DNA of 64,000 nt, taken from Verrucomicrobiaceae bacterium. GTDB lineage: Bacteria > Pseudomonadota > Gammaproteobacteria > Pseudomonadales > CAMLJR01. The notes beneath the pieces were generated by a model, which was not told the DNA's origin, did not search any database, and saw nothing but the letters and a program-made list of their open reading frames with translations. Where the stretch lies: the NCBI GenBank assembly GCA_028293825.1, contig JAQGNY010000048.1:83117-147116 (forward strand). Direction: 5' to 3'. Of this stretch, positions 16,782 to 26,479 are shown piece by piece. Positions within the stretch are counted from its first letter, which is position 1. Each line of letters begins with the position of its first letter. A program made the position numbers and the translations under genes.

Positions 16782-17819
16782 TTAATTGTGTGCGTGCAAT
16801 TCGGCATTTAACTCGATGGCCGATTTATTCGTTAACACTTCGAGTGCGCCATTTTGCGAATTGCGGCGAAATAATAAATCGTCTTTACCCGACAATTCGC
16901 GCGCTTTTACTTTGCGCACCAGTTGGCCTTTGTCGTCGAGCACCGATGCAACCGAGCCGGCAGTTACATACAATCCCGCTTCGATGGTACAGCGATCACC
17001 GAGTGGAATTCCGACACCGGCATTCGCGCCGATCAAGCAGCCTTTACCGAGCGAAATAATAATATTGTTGCCGCCGGATAACGTGCCCATCGTTGAACAG
17101 CCACCGCCTAAATCCGAACCTGCGCCGACGAATACACCGGCGGAAATGCGGCCTTCGACCATGCCGGGGCCTTCGGTGCCGGCGTTAAAATTGACGAAGC
17201 CTTCATGCATTATCGTCGTGCCTTCGCCGAGATAGGCACCCAGACGAACGCGCGCGGTATGCGCAATACGCACGCCGCTCGGTACCACGTAATTGGTCAT
17301 TTTCGGGAATTTATCGACCGACATTACTTCGAGTAATTCGCCACGCAGGCGCGCGCGGAATTGACGTTGCGGCAATTCGCTAAGATCAATTGCGCCTTCG
17401 TTAGTCCACGCCACATTCGGCAATACACCGAAAATACCGGCTAAAACGATACCGTGCGGCTTGACCAGGCGATGCGATAACAGATGCAATTTCAAATACG
17501 CTTCGGCAACGGATTTCGGCGCTTCGTCGGTGGCGAGCACGGTTAACACCATCGGGCGCGTGCTGTCGAGCAATGCTTCGGCGATGTCGGCTTGCTCTGT
17601 CGCGCCAGCGCTGCGCAGCGTTTTAATTAAAGTTTGCAGCTCGTTGTTGCTTAATTCGATGGCGGCATTCGCGCCGATTTTTGAACCGGCCTCGGCAATC
17701 GCGGCAACGATTGCGGCATCGGGATTTAATAATGGACGCGGATAAAACACATCGAGCCACTCGCCTTTTTGATTTTTGGTGCCGACGCCAAGACCGATTG
17801 CAAACAAAGATTGAGTCAT
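16782..17819 (-). CDS. dapD: 2,3,4,5-tetrahydropyridine-2,6-dicarboxylate N-succinyltransferase
   Basis: 345 residues from ATG 17819; this is the longer Pseudomonas-type DapD (E. coli form is 274). It transfers succinyl from succinyl-CoA to tetrahydrodipicolinate. The C-terminal half shows the left-handed parallel beta-helix hexapeptide pattern (VRLGAYLGEGTTIMHEGFVN, FVGAGSDLGGGCSTMGTL, GCLIGANAGVGIPLGDRC), typical of trimeric acyltransferases. Last gene of the minus-strand map-glnD-dapC-nth-yffB-dapD block. Confidence 0.95.
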   Translation of the reverse strand: MTQSLFAIGLGVGTKNQKGEWLDVFYPRPLLNPDAAIVAAIAEAGSKIGANAAIELSNNELQTLIKTLRSAGATEQADIAEALLDSTRPMVLTVLATDEAPKSVAEAYLKLHLLSHRLVKPHGIVLAGIFGVLPNVAWTNEGAIDLSELPQRQFRARLRGELLEVMSVDKFPKMTNYVVPSGVRIAHTARVRLGAYLGEGTTIMHEGFVNFNAGTEGPGMVEGRISAGVFVGAGSDLGGGCSTMGTLSGGNNIIISLGKGCLIGANAGVGIPLGDRCTIEAGLYVTAGSVASVLDDKGQLVRKVKARELSGKDDLLFRRNSQNGALEVLTNKSAIELNAELHAHN

Positions 17820-17850
17820 GTGAGTACCTGAATTTCTGCTGTGTACGAGA

Positions 17851-18210
17851 TTAGAGGGTATGTGTTTTAAAAATATCGCGATAAGTTTTTTCACTGAAAC
17901 CGACAAAGCGCTGATGACCGATATCGAGCACGGGTCGCTTGATCAGTGCAGGATGTTCAATCATTAATGCCGCGACATTATCTGCTGTGACTTGCGCGCG
18001 CAGATTTTCGTCGAGCTGCTTCCACGTCGTGCCGCGTTTATTCAGCAGCGTATCGATACCGATTTCGTCGAGCCAAGTTTGCGTCTGCTGCAGCTGCAAA
18101 CCATCGCTGCGAAAATCGTGAAAGCGATATTCAATGTGATGCTGATCGAGCCATTGCCGTGCTTTTTTTACGGTGTCGCAATTTTTGATGCCATACAGCG
18201 TCGCGCTCAT
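17851..18210 (-). CDS. yffB: ArsC/Spx-family protein YffB
   Basis: 119 residues from ATG 18210 with GAGGAG upstream. A thioredoxin-like fold protein of the arsenate reductase/Spx group: starts LYGIKNCDTVKKARQWLDQH, with a single Cys in the NCDTVKKA loop, then KRGTTWKQL and a conserved IKRPVL segment. Real arsenate reduction is not established for YffB. The position next to dapD is conserved in Pseudomonas relatives. Confidence 0.9.
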   Translation of the reverse strand: MSATLYGIKNCDTVKKARQWLDQHHIEYRFHDFRSDGLQLQQTQTWLDEIGIDTLLNKRGTTWKQLDENLRAQVTADNVAALMIEHPALIKRPVLDIGHQRFVGFSEKTYRDIFKTHTL

Positions 18211-18284
18211 AATATTGCTCCTCGTTTCAGGTGCGTCTGTGTGCGCTTCTATTTTCGCAGAGAGCGAGCATAACAAACTCGCGG

Positions 18285-18938
18285 CTAAGCCTTTTTGGTT
18301 TTTTTGGCGTGCTTGCGCTCGGGATAAACTGTGCGGCAAATATCGCAAATAGTGCCGTCGCAACCGCGCGCCGAGCAGTATTCGCGGCCGTAATAAATAA
18401 TCTGCAGATGCAGATCGTTCCAGCTGTCGCGCGGAAATAAACGTTTTAAATCGCGCTCGGTTTGCACCACATTTTTACCGCTGGATAAACCCCAGCGCTG
18501 CGCCAGCCGATGAATATGCGTATCGACCGGGAATGCCGGCTCGCCGAACGCCTGCGACATCACGACGCTCGCGGTCTTGTGGCCGACACCGGGTAACTCT
18601 TCCAATTGCGCCATATCGGCCGGCACTTCGCCCTTGTATTTTTCAATCAAAATTTTCGACAGGCCGCTAATCGCTTTAGCTTTTTGTGGCGACAGACCGC
18701 ACGGTCGAATAATCGCCTGAATTTTTTCGACCGGCACTCTTGCCATGTCGAACGGATTGTCGGCAAGCGCAAATAGCGCTGGCGTTACCGTGTTCACGCG
18801 CGCGTCGGTGCACTGCGCGGAAAGTAAAACAGAAATTAACAGCGTGAATGCATCTTTGTGATCGAGCGGAATAGGCGGTGCCGGATATAACGTCTGCAGG
18901 CGTTTTAAAACGAAATCGGCGCGATCTTTTTTTAACAT
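18285..18938 (-). CDS. nth: Endonuclease III
   Basis: 217 residues. A base-excision repair DNA glycosylase/AP lyase for oxidised pyrimidines. The helix-hairpin-helix ELPGVGHKTASVVM contains catalytic Lys121, and the catalytic Asp is Asp139 in FPVDTHIHRL. The C-terminal cysteines are C188, C193, C198 and C201, a spacing unlike the C-x6-C-x2-C-x5-C of E. coli, and no Cys follows C201, so the iron-sulfur cluster ligation differs or uses a variant pattern. It lies 19 bases after dapC. Confidence 0.93.
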   Translation of the reverse strand: MLKKDRADFVLKRLQTLYPAPPIPLDHKDAFTLLISVLLSAQCTDARVNTVTPALFALADNPFDMARVPVEKIQAIIRPCGLSPQKAKAISGLSKILIEKYKGEVPADMAQLEELPGVGHKTASVVMSQAFGEPAFPVDTHIHRLAQRWGLSSGKNVVQTERDLKRLFPRDSWNDLHLQIIYYGREYCSARGCDGTICDICRTVYPERKHAKKTKKA

Positions 18939-18957
18939 AGTTTAATTACGGGCCGCA

Positions 18958-20145
18958 TTAGAGCGAATTGATAAAGCGGCGAATGCGCGTAGCGGCTTCA
19001 ATACATTCATCGAGCGTTGCCACCAGCGCCATGCGCACGCGACGCTCGCCTGGATTATGGCCAGCGCTGGCGCGGGCGAGAAGTTGCCCCGGCAACACGG
19101 TGACATTTTCGGCGCGAAACAATTCGCGCGTGAACTGCGTGTCGTCCAACGGCGTGCCGGCCCACAAATAAAAACCGGCATCCGGTTTGGTCACGTCTAA
19201 TGCAGCGCCGAGTATGTCGAGTACGGCGTCGAATTTTTTTCGGTATTGCGTGCGGTTGTCTTGTACGTGCTGTTCGTCATTCCACGCGGCGATACTTGCC
19301 AGTTGGTGTTGCACCGGCATCGCGCAGCCGTGATAGGTTCGATACAGCAGAAATTTTTTCAGAATTTGCGCATCGCCGGCGACAAAACCAGAACGCAGTC
19401 CCGGTACATTCGAGCGTTTTGACAGGCTGTGAAATACCACGCAGCGCCGATAGTCATCGCGACCGATTTGCGCGCAAGCCTGCAGCAAACCGAGTGGTGG
19501 ATTGGCCTCATCGAAATAAATTTCGGAATAACATTCGTCGCTGGCGATGATGAAATCATGGCGATCCGCCAGCGCAATTAATTTTTCCAGCGTCGCGCGA
19601 TCGAGCACCGCACCGGTTGGATTGCCGGGACTGCATAAAAATAATAATTGGCAGCGCTGCCATACGTCGGCGGGAATGGCGTCGAAATCCGGGACGAAAT
19701 TATTCGACGCGATGCAATTAATAAAATATGGCTGTGCACCGGATAAATACGCGGCGCCTTCGTAAATTTGATAGAACGGATTGGGCGAAATCACCAGCGG
19801 ATTTTTGCTGCGATCGACCACTGCCTGGGCGAAAGAAAATAACGCTTCGCGCGTGCCGCTCACCGGAACAATTTGCGTGTCGACATCGAGTGCGCGCAGA
19901 TGAAAACGTTTTGTCGCCCAGTCTGAAATCGACTGACGCAATTCCACAATACCTTTCGTATTCGGGTAGGTGGAAAGCTGCGCGAGATTATCGCTCAGAA
20001 TTTGGCGCACAAATTCGGGCGCGGGATGCTTGGGCTCGCCGATCGACAGCGCGATGGGCGCGATGGCGGGCGGAATAACACCCGCTTTCAATGCGGCCAA
20101 TTTTTCGAAGGGATAGGGTTGTAACTTATCGAGATCGGGATTCAT
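18958..20145 (-). CDS. dapC: Succinyldiaminopimelate aminotransferase
   Basis: 395 residues. A fold-type I PLP enzyme converting N-succinyl-2-amino-6-ketopimelate to N-succinyl-L,L-DAP. The PLP lysine lies in SLSKRSNVPGLRSGF, the substrate-binding region in SPNPFYQIYEGAAYL and the Asp-containing SDECYSEIYFD. Located between glnD and nth, as in Pseudomonas. Together with dapD and dapE it covers the succinylase branch of lysine and meso-DAP synthesis. Confidence 0.93.
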   Translation of the reverse strand: MNPDLDKLQPYPFEKLAALKAGVIPPAIAPIALSIGEPKHPAPEFVRQILSDNLAQLSTYPNTKGIVELRQSISDWATKRFHLRALDVDTQIVPVSGTREALFSFAQAVVDRSKNPLVISPNPFYQIYEGAAYLSGAQPYFINCIASNNFVPDFDAIPADVWQRCQLLFLCSPGNPTGAVLDRATLEKLIALADRHDFIIASDECYSEIYFDEANPPLGLLQACAQIGRDDYRRCVVFHSLSKRSNVPGLRSGFVAGDAQILKKFLLYRTYHGCAMPVQHQLASIAAWNDEQHVQDNRTQYRKKFDAVLDILGAALDVTKPDAGFYLWAGTPLDDTQFTRELFRAENVTVLPGQLLARASAGHNPGERRVRMALVATLDECIEAATRIRRFINSL

Positions 20146-20163
20146 TGAGCGTCGCGCCGGCGT

Positions 20164-22830
20164 TTAGGCGGCGGCCTTTTCATCCAATTCTTTTTTGATC
20201 GCCGTTTGAATGGCGTCGCACAGTTCCGGATCTTCAATCGGTTGCTGCTGAAGATCGGTAATAAAGAAAACGTCTTCTACGCGTTCGCCCAGCGTGGTGA
20301 TTTTTGCATTCTGCAATTGAATACCGTAGCGATAAAAAATTCGGCCGATGCGCGCGAGCAGACCGGGGCGATCCGGCGTGATCACTTCAAGCACGGTTAA
20401 ATTTTTGTTGGGATCGGTAAACAATGTTGTCGATGTCGGCATCGCAAATAAACGCAGTTGACGCGGTGTGCGTTTGCGCATTATTTCCGGGTACAGATCG
20501 GCTTTGTCGAGCTGCTCGCGCAGAAAGCGTTTGATGTGATCGAGCCGCTGCACATCGTCGACAATCGGTTTGCCGCTCGCGTCCAACACAAAGAACGTAT
20601 AAAAAATAAAGCCGGTGCCGGAGTTATACAGGCGCGCATCTTGAATGCTTAAATCGAGCTGTTCCATTGCCGATGCAATCATCGCAAACAAGTGCGGACG
20701 ATTGCGCGAGTGCACGAATATTTGAGTCGCGGCTTCGAATAGAATTTCGCTGCTTTCTTTGATCAGGACAACGGGTTCTTCGCGGTTGCGATGCTGCGCG
20801 ATGGCCTGCGTATGCCAAACGACATCTTCGACTTTTTCACGCAGAAAATAATCTTCGCCGACGTTGGCCCACAGCTCGCGCAATTCGTCTTCGCTGAAGC
20901 CGAGATATTCGAGTTGATCGATGGCGTTCTGCTGCGCCTCTTCAATCCATTCGTGTTTATCGATGGGATTTTCGAGGCCGCGGCGCAAGGCGCGTTTGGT
21001 TTCCGCATACAGCTGGCGCAGGAGTGACGCGCGCCATGCGTTCCATAAGGTCGGATTGGTGGCACTGATGTCGGCAACGGTTAATGCAAATAAATAATCG
21101 AGATGCAATTGATCGCCGACCGCGAGCGCAAAGCGGCGCACGACTTCGGGATCGGAAATATCTTCGCGCTGCGCGACGGCCGACATCAGCAAATGTTTTT
21201 CAACCAGCCACGCGATCAAATTGCTGTCGCGTTTATTCAGCTCGTGGCGCTCGCAAAATGCGAGTGCATCGGTTGCACCAAGCGTTGAATGATCACCACC
21301 GCGGCCTTTCGCAATATCGTGGTAGAGGCCAGCGATAAATAACAGCTCGATTTTCGGCAAGCGTTTGACAATGCGCGCGATGACCGGGTATTTCTGCAGT
21401 GCGTCGTCGTAGGTGAAGCGCCGCATATTTTTAACCACTTCGAGCGTGTGTGCGTCGACAGTATAAATATGAAATAAATCGTGCTGCATGCGGCCGACAA
21501 TGCGGCCGAACTCGGGTAGATATTTGCCGAGTACGCCGTAGCGATTCATGCGCCGCAGTTGTTGCGCGACTTTAAAGGGCGAGCGCAGTAGTTCTAAAAA
21601 TTGACGCGTGTTGCGGCGGTCTTCGCGAAAATGCTCGTCGATTAAATGCACGCTGGCGCGAATCAGCCGAATCGTGGCGGCGCGAATGCCATCGATATGC
21701 TCGTGCTGCGCCATCAATAAAAAAACTTCGAGTAGCGCCGACGGTGTTTTTTCGAAAACTTTGTCGTTACTGACTTCGAGATAACCATTACGCACGCGAA
21801 AGCGCGTATTCAACTCAAGAATATTTTCCGGCTCGCAGGCGCGCAAAATCGCTTCATCGAAATGCTGCATCAGCACTTCGTTGAGTTCGCCCAGCGCCAG
21901 CGCCCAGCGGTAATACACCTGCATAAAGCGTTCGACGCCGAGTCGATTGGCGTCGTCTTCGTAACCGAACGAGCGTGCCAGACTGCGCTGGTGATCGAAC
22001 AGCAGACGATCTTCTTCGCGACCGGCCTGCATGTGTAATGCGTACCGCACACGCCACAGAAAATCGCGGCCTTCCAGCAAAATGTTCAGTTCTTCGCGCG
22101 ACAGAAAGCCGCGCTCTACCAACTCTTCGAGCTGTCGCGTTCCAAAATGCCGTTTGGTAACCCAGCCGATCATTTGAATATCGCGCAGGCCGCCCGGCGA
22201 ACTTTTTACGTTGGGCTCGAGGTTGTACTCGGTATTGCCGTATTTGCGATGCCGCTCGATTTGTTCGTTCCACTTGGCGCGGAAAAAGTCGCTGCTCGGC
22301 CAAATTTGATCGGGGCTGGTCGCGGAGAGCATGGCATCGAGTAAATCGTTTGGCCCTGCGATCAGCCGGGATTCCATTAAGTTGGTGGCAACGGTGATAT
22401 CGGCGGCGGCTTCGCGGCATTGCTCGACGGTGCGCACGCTATGGCCGATTTGTAAACCGATATCCCACAGGAAGGTAACGAAGGCTTCGGCATTGACGAG
22501 GCAATCGGCGCAGGATTCGGGCAATAAAATGAGTAGGTCGATATCAGAGTGCGGATGCAGTTCGCTGCGCCCATAACCGCCCACGGCGATCAAACTGGGT
22601 TCAAGGCTCGCCCACTGTTGGCGCTGCCAAACGGAGCGGAGCAGCGCGTCAACGAATTCGGCTCGGGTATGAATCAGGTCGCGGATGTTGTCGCCGTTGA
22701 TGAACGCGTTGTTGAGGTATGTGTTGACTCGCTCGATCGCTGCCTTGCATTGCTGCAGCGAATTGCTCGCACTTAATGCGCTGCTGAATTCAGCGGCGTC
22801 GAATACTTCGGCGGGCAGTGACAGCGTCAT
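20164..22830 (-). CDS. glnD: PII uridylyltransferase / uridylyl-removing enzyme
   Basis: 888 residues (E. coli GlnD 890). Domains in order: nucleotidyltransferase with GGYGRSELHPHSDIDLLILL (near residues 85-104), a helical linker, an HD hydrolase domain with LYHDIAKGRGGDHS near 485, and two C-terminal ACT domains that sense glutamine. It adds UMP to PII when nitrogen is short and removes it when glutamine is high. The start is 2 bases after the map stop, showing co-transcription. Confidence 0.96.
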   Translation of the reverse strand: MTLSLPAEVFDAAEFSSALSASNSLQQCKAAIERVNTYLNNAFINGDNIRDLIHTRAEFVDALLRSVWQRQQWASLEPSLIAVGGYGRSELHPHSDIDLLILLPESCADCLVNAEAFVTFLWDIGLQIGHSVRTVEQCREAAADITVATNLMESRLIAGPNDLLDAMLSATSPDQIWPSSDFFRAKWNEQIERHRKYGNTEYNLEPNVKSSPGGLRDIQMIGWVTKRHFGTRQLEELVERGFLSREELNILLEGRDFLWRVRYALHMQAGREEDRLLFDHQRSLARSFGYEDDANRLGVERFMQVYYRWALALGELNEVLMQHFDEAILRACEPENILELNTRFRVRNGYLEVSNDKVFEKTPSALLEVFLLMAQHEHIDGIRAATIRLIRASVHLIDEHFREDRRNTRQFLELLRSPFKVAQQLRRMNRYGVLGKYLPEFGRIVGRMQHDLFHIYTVDAHTLEVVKNMRRFTYDDALQKYPVIARIVKRLPKIELLFIAGLYHDIAKGRGGDHSTLGATDALAFCERHELNKRDSNLIAWLVEKHLLMSAVAQREDISDPEVVRRFALAVGDQLHLDYLFALTVADISATNPTLWNAWRASLLRQLYAETKRALRRGLENPIDKHEWIEEAQQNAIDQLEYLGFSEDELRELWANVGEDYFLREKVEDVVWHTQAIAQHRNREEPVVLIKESSEILFEAATQIFVHSRNRPHLFAMIASAMEQLDLSIQDARLYNSGTGFIFYTFFVLDASGKPIVDDVQRLDHIKRFLREQLDKADLYPEIMRKRTPRQLRLFAMPTSTTLFTDPNKNLTVLEVITPDRPGLLARIGRIFYRYGIQLQNAKITTLGERVEDVFFITDLQQQPIEDPELCDAIQTAIKKELDEKAAA

Positions 22831-22832
22831 AT

Positions 22833-23615
22833 TTACGCGGTTTTGCGGAAGAAGGGTTCGTTCGACCGTGCGGTCAGAACTTCCACGCCATCCTTGGTCA
22901 CCACAATCATGTGCTCAAACTGGGCCGACAGGCGGCCATCCTTGGTAGTGACGGTCCAACCGTCTTTTGGATTGAGCTTCACATGGCGTTTGCCGGCGTT
23001 GATCATCGGTTCTATGGTGAAGATCATGCCTTCTTTTAATTCCAGGCCGGTGCCGCGTTGGCCGTAATGCAGTACTTGTGGCTCTTCATGGAACACCGTG
23101 CCGATACCGTGACCGCAGTATTCCCGCACGACAGAATAATAATTGGCTTCGGCATGGCGTTGAATGACGTGGCCGATGTCGCCGAGACGCGCGCCCGGTT
23201 TCACTTCAGCGATACCTTTATAAAGACATTCGAGGGTGATGTTGATCAAGCGCTCGGCATGTGGCTGCGGGGTGCCGACATGGAACATCTCGCTGGTGTC
23301 GCCGTGGTAGCCGTCTTTAATGACAGTGATATCGATATTAATAATGTCGCCGTCTTTCAGAATCTTCTTGTCCGACGGAATGCCGTGGCAGACGACGTCA
23401 TTGACAGAGGTGCAGATCGACTTTGGGAAGCCTTGGTAATTAAGCGGCGCCGGCACAGTTTTCTGCGTATCGACCATATATTCGTGGCAGATGCGGTCGA
23501 TCTCGGCGGTACTGACTCCCGGCTGCACGTAAGGCGCGATGAATTCCAGCACCTCGGCTGCCAAGCGGCCGGCGATGCGCATTTTTTCGAGTTCTTCAGG
23601 CGTATTTACAGTCAC
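22833..23615 (-). CDS. map: Methionine aminopeptidase type I
   Basis: 260 residues. Cotranslationally removes N-terminal Met. The pita-bread fold signatures are present: INIDITVIKDGYHGDTSEMF (metal-binding Asp pair), YCGHGIGTVFHEEPQVLHY (metal His) and FTIEPMI (metal Glu). First gene of the minus-strand block and divergent from rpsB across about 290 bases. Confidence 0.96.
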   Translation of the reverse strand: MTVNTPEELEKMRIAGRLAAEVLEFIAPYVQPGVSTAEIDRICHEYMVDTQKTVPAPLNYQGFPKSICTSVNDVVCHGIPSDKKILKDGDIINIDITVIKDGYHGDTSEMFHVGTPQPHAERLINITLECLYKGIAEVKPGARLGDIGHVIQRHAEANYYSVVREYCGHGIGTVFHEEPQVLHYGQRGTGLELKEGMIFTIEPMINAGKRHVKLNPKDGWTVTTKDGRLSAQFEHMIVVTKDGVEVLTARSNEPFFRKTA

Positions 23616-23757
23616 GGTCGATGAGTCTTTTTCGCATCAGATGAATGGAGTGGCGCCAGCGCCGGGAATTTGATCCGGCATTGTAAACCAAGCCGTTAGG
23701 CGCTGCCCACGTTTCCGCGAGCGCGTTACTTTTTGCCTTTATGTGGGCAGGCTGCTG

Positions 23758-23766
23758 TGGTATAAA
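23758..23766 (+). promoter_or_regulatory. Candidate extended -10 promoter for rpsB-tsf
   Basis: TGG-TATAAA (23758-23766) is an extended -10 element (TGn then TATAAA) about 140 bases before rpsB. No good -35 lies 17 bases upstream, which an extended -10 can tolerate. It leaves a long leader. Confidence 0.45.
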
Positions 23767-23829
23767 GCGCGTCCCGCCCATTGGGCCGGGATTTTAAGCA
23801 GTCTTTTACTAACGCCGCACATGTGCCGT

Positions 23830-23900
23830 CACATCGGTCTGGGTGCTCCGCTTGCGGGGTGGATCGCTGGGGTGCATGGAGGACTAACCCGAACTTAAGG
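23830..23900 (+). promoter_or_regulatory. Candidate S2 autoregulatory leader of rpsB
   Basis: The leader contains a hairpin CTCCG-CTTG-CGGGG (23847-23860 region) and a second pairing GGGT...ACCC around GCATGGAGGACTA (about 23870-23890), just before the rpsB ribosome site AAGGA. Gammaproteobacterial rpsB genes are known to be controlled by S2 through a structured leader; the match here is by position and structure, not by a covariance search. Confidence 0.4.
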
Positions 23901-23907
23901 AATTATT

Positions 23908-24651
23908 ATGTCTCAAGTAAGCATGCGCGAAATGTTGCAGGCTGGTGTGCATTTCGGCCACCAAACCCGCTTCTGGAACCCCAAAATGGCACCGTATATC
24001 TTCGGTGCGCGTAACAAGATTCATATCATCAACCTCGAACACACCGTACCTGCGTTCAATGACGCGTTGGCTTTTGTTAAAAAGCTGTCGTCGAACAAGA
24101 ACAAGGTATTGATGGTTGGCACCAAGCGTTCCGCCAGCAAAATCATCAAAGAGCAAGCCGATCGTTGTGGCATGCCTTACGTCAGTCATCGTTGGCTCGG
24201 CGGCATGTTGACCAACTACAAAACCATTCGTATGTCGATCAAGCGCCTGCGCGAGCTCGAAGCGCAAAGCCTCGACGGTACCTTCGAGAAGCTGACCAAG
24301 AAAGAAGCGCTGATGCGTACCCGCGATATGGAGAAGCTGGAACGCTCCATCGGCGGTATTAAAGAAATGGCGGGCCTGCCCGACGCGCTATTTATCATTG
24401 ATGTCGATCACGAGCGCATTGCCATTCAGGAAGCCAATAAGCTTGGCATTCCTGTTATCGGCGTGGTCGATACCAACAGCAATCCGGATGGCGTGGACTA
24501 CGTTATCCCCGGTAACGACGACGCGATTCGCGCCGTTAAGTTGTATGCCTCTGCAGTAGCCGATGCCGTATTGAACGGTCGCGGTGATGTTGCAGTTGCA
24601 CCGGAAGAGTTTGCTGAGCCAAAAGCTGAAGAGGCTGGCGCCGCGGAATAA
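23908..24651 (+). CDS. rpsB: 30S ribosomal protein S2
   Basis: 247 residues (E. coli S2 241). Starts [20 protein letters not shown] and contains [33 protein letters not shown] and [12 protein letters not shown], all S2 signatures. The C-terminus is Glu/Ala-rich. AAGGA lies 7 bases before the ATG. Followed by a hairpin and then tsf. Confidence 0.98.
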   Translation: MSQVSMREMLQAGVHFGHQTRFWNPKMAPYIFGARNKIHIINLEHTVPAFNDALAFVKKLSSNKNKVLMVGTKRSASKIIKEQADRCGMPYVSHRWLGGMLTNYKTIRMSIKRLRELEAQSLDGTFEKLTKKEALMRTRDMEKLERSIGGIKEMAGLPDALFIIDVDHERIAIQEANKLGIPVIGVVDTNSNPDGVDYVIPGNDDAIRAVKLYASAVADAVLNGRGDVAVAPEEFAEPKAEEAGAAE

Positions 24652-24671
24652 TTTCGCGAGTCAATCCTGCG

Positions 24672-24695
24672 AAAGGGGGCTTGGCCCCCTTTTTT
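24672..24695 (+). terminator. Terminator/attenuator between rpsB and tsf
   Basis: AAGGGGGC (24673-24680) pairs with GCCCCCTT around a TTG loop, followed by six or more T. This is a strong intrinsic terminator; partial read-through would set the ratio of S2 to EF-Ts. Confidence 0.8.
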
Positions 24696-24762
24696 AAATC
24701 AGATTTTTAAACGAATTTTTCAGCCTGTCTAACGGCAGTCTGAGCAAGTGGAGGAATACGCG

Positions 24763-25635
24763 ATGGCAGAAGTAACTGCATCTTTGGTGAAAGAGCTGCG
24801 CGAGCGCACTGGTCTCGGCATGATGGAGTGCAAAAAAGCACTCGTTGAAGCTGGCGCCGATATCGAAAAAGCGATCGAAGAGCTGCGTAAATCCAGCGGC
24901 ATGAAAGCGGCCAAAAAAGCCGGTCGCACGGCGGCTGATGGCGTTGTGGTTACTAAGGTGGCGGCCGATGGCAGCTACGGCGTAATCCTGGAAGTTAACA
25001 GCGAGACCGATTTCGTCGCGCGCGACAGCAATTTCTTGGGCTTCGTGGGCAAAGTGTTGGATAAAGCGTTCACCACTAAGCAGACCGATATTGCGGCACT
25101 GACGGACGGTGATCTCGAAACCGCACGTCAGGCACTGGTTCAGAAGATCGGTGAGAACATCAGCGTGCGTCGTATCCGTTTGGTTGAAGCGGCTAACGGC
25201 GTGGTCAACACCTACGTGCACTCGACCGGCCGTATTGCCGTATTGGTTGCGTTGAAAGGTGGCGACGCCGATCTGGCGAAAGACGTTGCGATGCATGTTG
25301 CAGCCGTCAATCCGCAGGTCGTGCGCCAGGAAGATGTGTCGGCCGACGTGATCGCCAAGGAAAAAGAAATCTACACCGCGCAAGCTGCTGAAAGCGGCAA
25401 GCCGGCCGATATCGTCGAGAAGATGGTTTTGGGTCGCGTTAAGAAATTCCTGGCCGAGGTCAGTTTGCTCGACCAGCCGTTCGTCAAGGATCCCGATACC
25501 ACAGTCGGTAATCTGGCGAAGAAAGCGGGCGCCGAAGTTGTCGAATTCACCCGCTTTGAAGTGGGCGAAGGCATCGACAAGGAAACCGTGGATTTCGCAG
25601 CAGAGGTTGCCGCAGCGGCACAGCCTAAGGGCTAA
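24763..25635 (+). CDS. tsf: Elongation factor Ts
   Basis: 290 residues from ATG 24763, with GGAGG at 24750-24754. EF-Ts is the nucleotide-exchange factor of EF-Tu. The N-terminal UBA-like module [20 protein letters not shown] and the TDFVARD motif of the core ([15 protein letters not shown]) that inserts next to the EF-Tu nucleotide site are clear. Standard bacterial length. Confidence 0.97.
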   Translation: MAEVTASLVKELRERTGLGMMECKKALVEAGADIEKAIEELRKSSGMKAAKKAGRTAADGVVVTKVAADGSYGVILEVNSETDFVARDSNFLGFVGKVLDKAFTTKQTDIAALTDGDLETARQALVQKIGENISVRRIRLVEAANGVVNTYVHSTGRIAVLVALKGGDADLAKDVAMHVAAVNPQVVRQEDVSADVIAKEKEIYTAQAAESGKPADIVEKMVLGRVKKFLAEVSLLDQPFVKDPDTTVGNLAKKAGAEVVEFTRFEVGEGIDKETVDFAAEVAAAAQPKG

Positions 25636-25652
25636 GTCAGGCTGAATTTGCA

Positions 25653-25674
25653 CGGGGCCATTAGGCCCCGTTTT
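25653..25674 (+). terminator. Terminator after tsf
   Basis: CGGGGCC (25653-25659) and GGCCCCG (25664-25670) with an ATTA loop, followed by four T, 18 bases after the tsf stop. pyrH downstream thus probably has its own promoter. Confidence 0.75.
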
Positions 25675-25737
25675 CATATCTCGAATTTGCTCCATTTTCT
25701 GTTTTAATCAGCGACTGTTTAAATATTGGAGTGCGTT

Positions 25738-26463
25738 ATGTCGAACCCGTCTCGCGACAAAAAATACAAACGTATTCTGCTCAAGCTAAGCGGCGAAGCG
25801 CTGGGTAAAGATGGCGTGGGCATCGATCCAAAAATTCTCGATCGGATGGCGTTGGAAATCGGCCAGCTGATCGGTATCGGCGTGCAAGTGGGTCTTGTGG
25901 TTGGCGGCGGCAATATTTTTCGCGGCGCCGCGCTGCAAGCAGCGGGTCTTGATCGCGTTACCGGCGATCACATGGGCATGCTGGCGACGGTGATGAACGG
26001 CCTGGCTATGCGCGATGCGCTCGAGCGCAGCAATATTGCCTCGCGCGTGATGTCGGCGATTCCAATGAGTGGTGTGGTCGATCACTATGATCGCCGCAAA
26101 GCCGTGCGCGCGTTGGAGCGCGGTGAAGTGGTGATTTTCGCTGCTGGCACCGGCAATCCATTTTTCACCACCGATTCCGCGGCATGTTTGCGGGGCATCG
26201 AAATCAATGCGGAAATCGTCCTGAAAGCCACCAAGGTCGACGGCATCTATAACGACGACCCCATGCGCAATCCGAATGCCGTAAAATACGACCGCCTCAC
26301 TTACGACGATGTGCTCGATCAGAAGCTGGGCGTAATGGATTTGACCGCGATTTGCTTATGCCGCGATCACAATTTACCGTTGCGCGTTTTCGCGATGGAA
26401 AAAGTCGGCGCTCTGCTCAATATCGTCGTCGGCGGCAACGAAGGCACAGTAGTGCACGGTTGA
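25738..26463 (+). CDS. pyrH: UMP kinase
   Basis: 241 residues from ATG 25738 with GGAG at 25728. An amino-acid-kinase-fold enzyme making UDP from UMP, hexameric, GTP-activated in proteobacteria. Signatures: [40 protein letters not shown] and [11 protein letters not shown]. Followed by frr after 16 bases. Confidence 0.97.
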   Translation: MSNPSRDKKYKRILLKLSGEALGKDGVGIDPKILDRMALEIGQLIGIGVQVGLVVGGGNIFRGAALQAAGLDRVTGDHMGMLATVMNGLAMRDALERSNIASRVMSAIPMSGVVDHYDRRKAVRALERGEVVIFAAGTGNPFFTTDSAACLRGIEINAEIVLKATKVDGIYNDDPMRNPNAVKYDRLTYDDVLDQKLGVMDLTAICLCRDHNLPLRVFAMEKVGALLNIVVGGNEGTVVHG

Positions 26464-26479
26464 TTCAGGAGAATTAAAA

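Noticed and set aside
20206..23624. Several plus-strand open frames opposite dapC, glnD and map
   Set aside because: All are antisense to long, motif-rich genes on the minus strand, an effect of codon bias.
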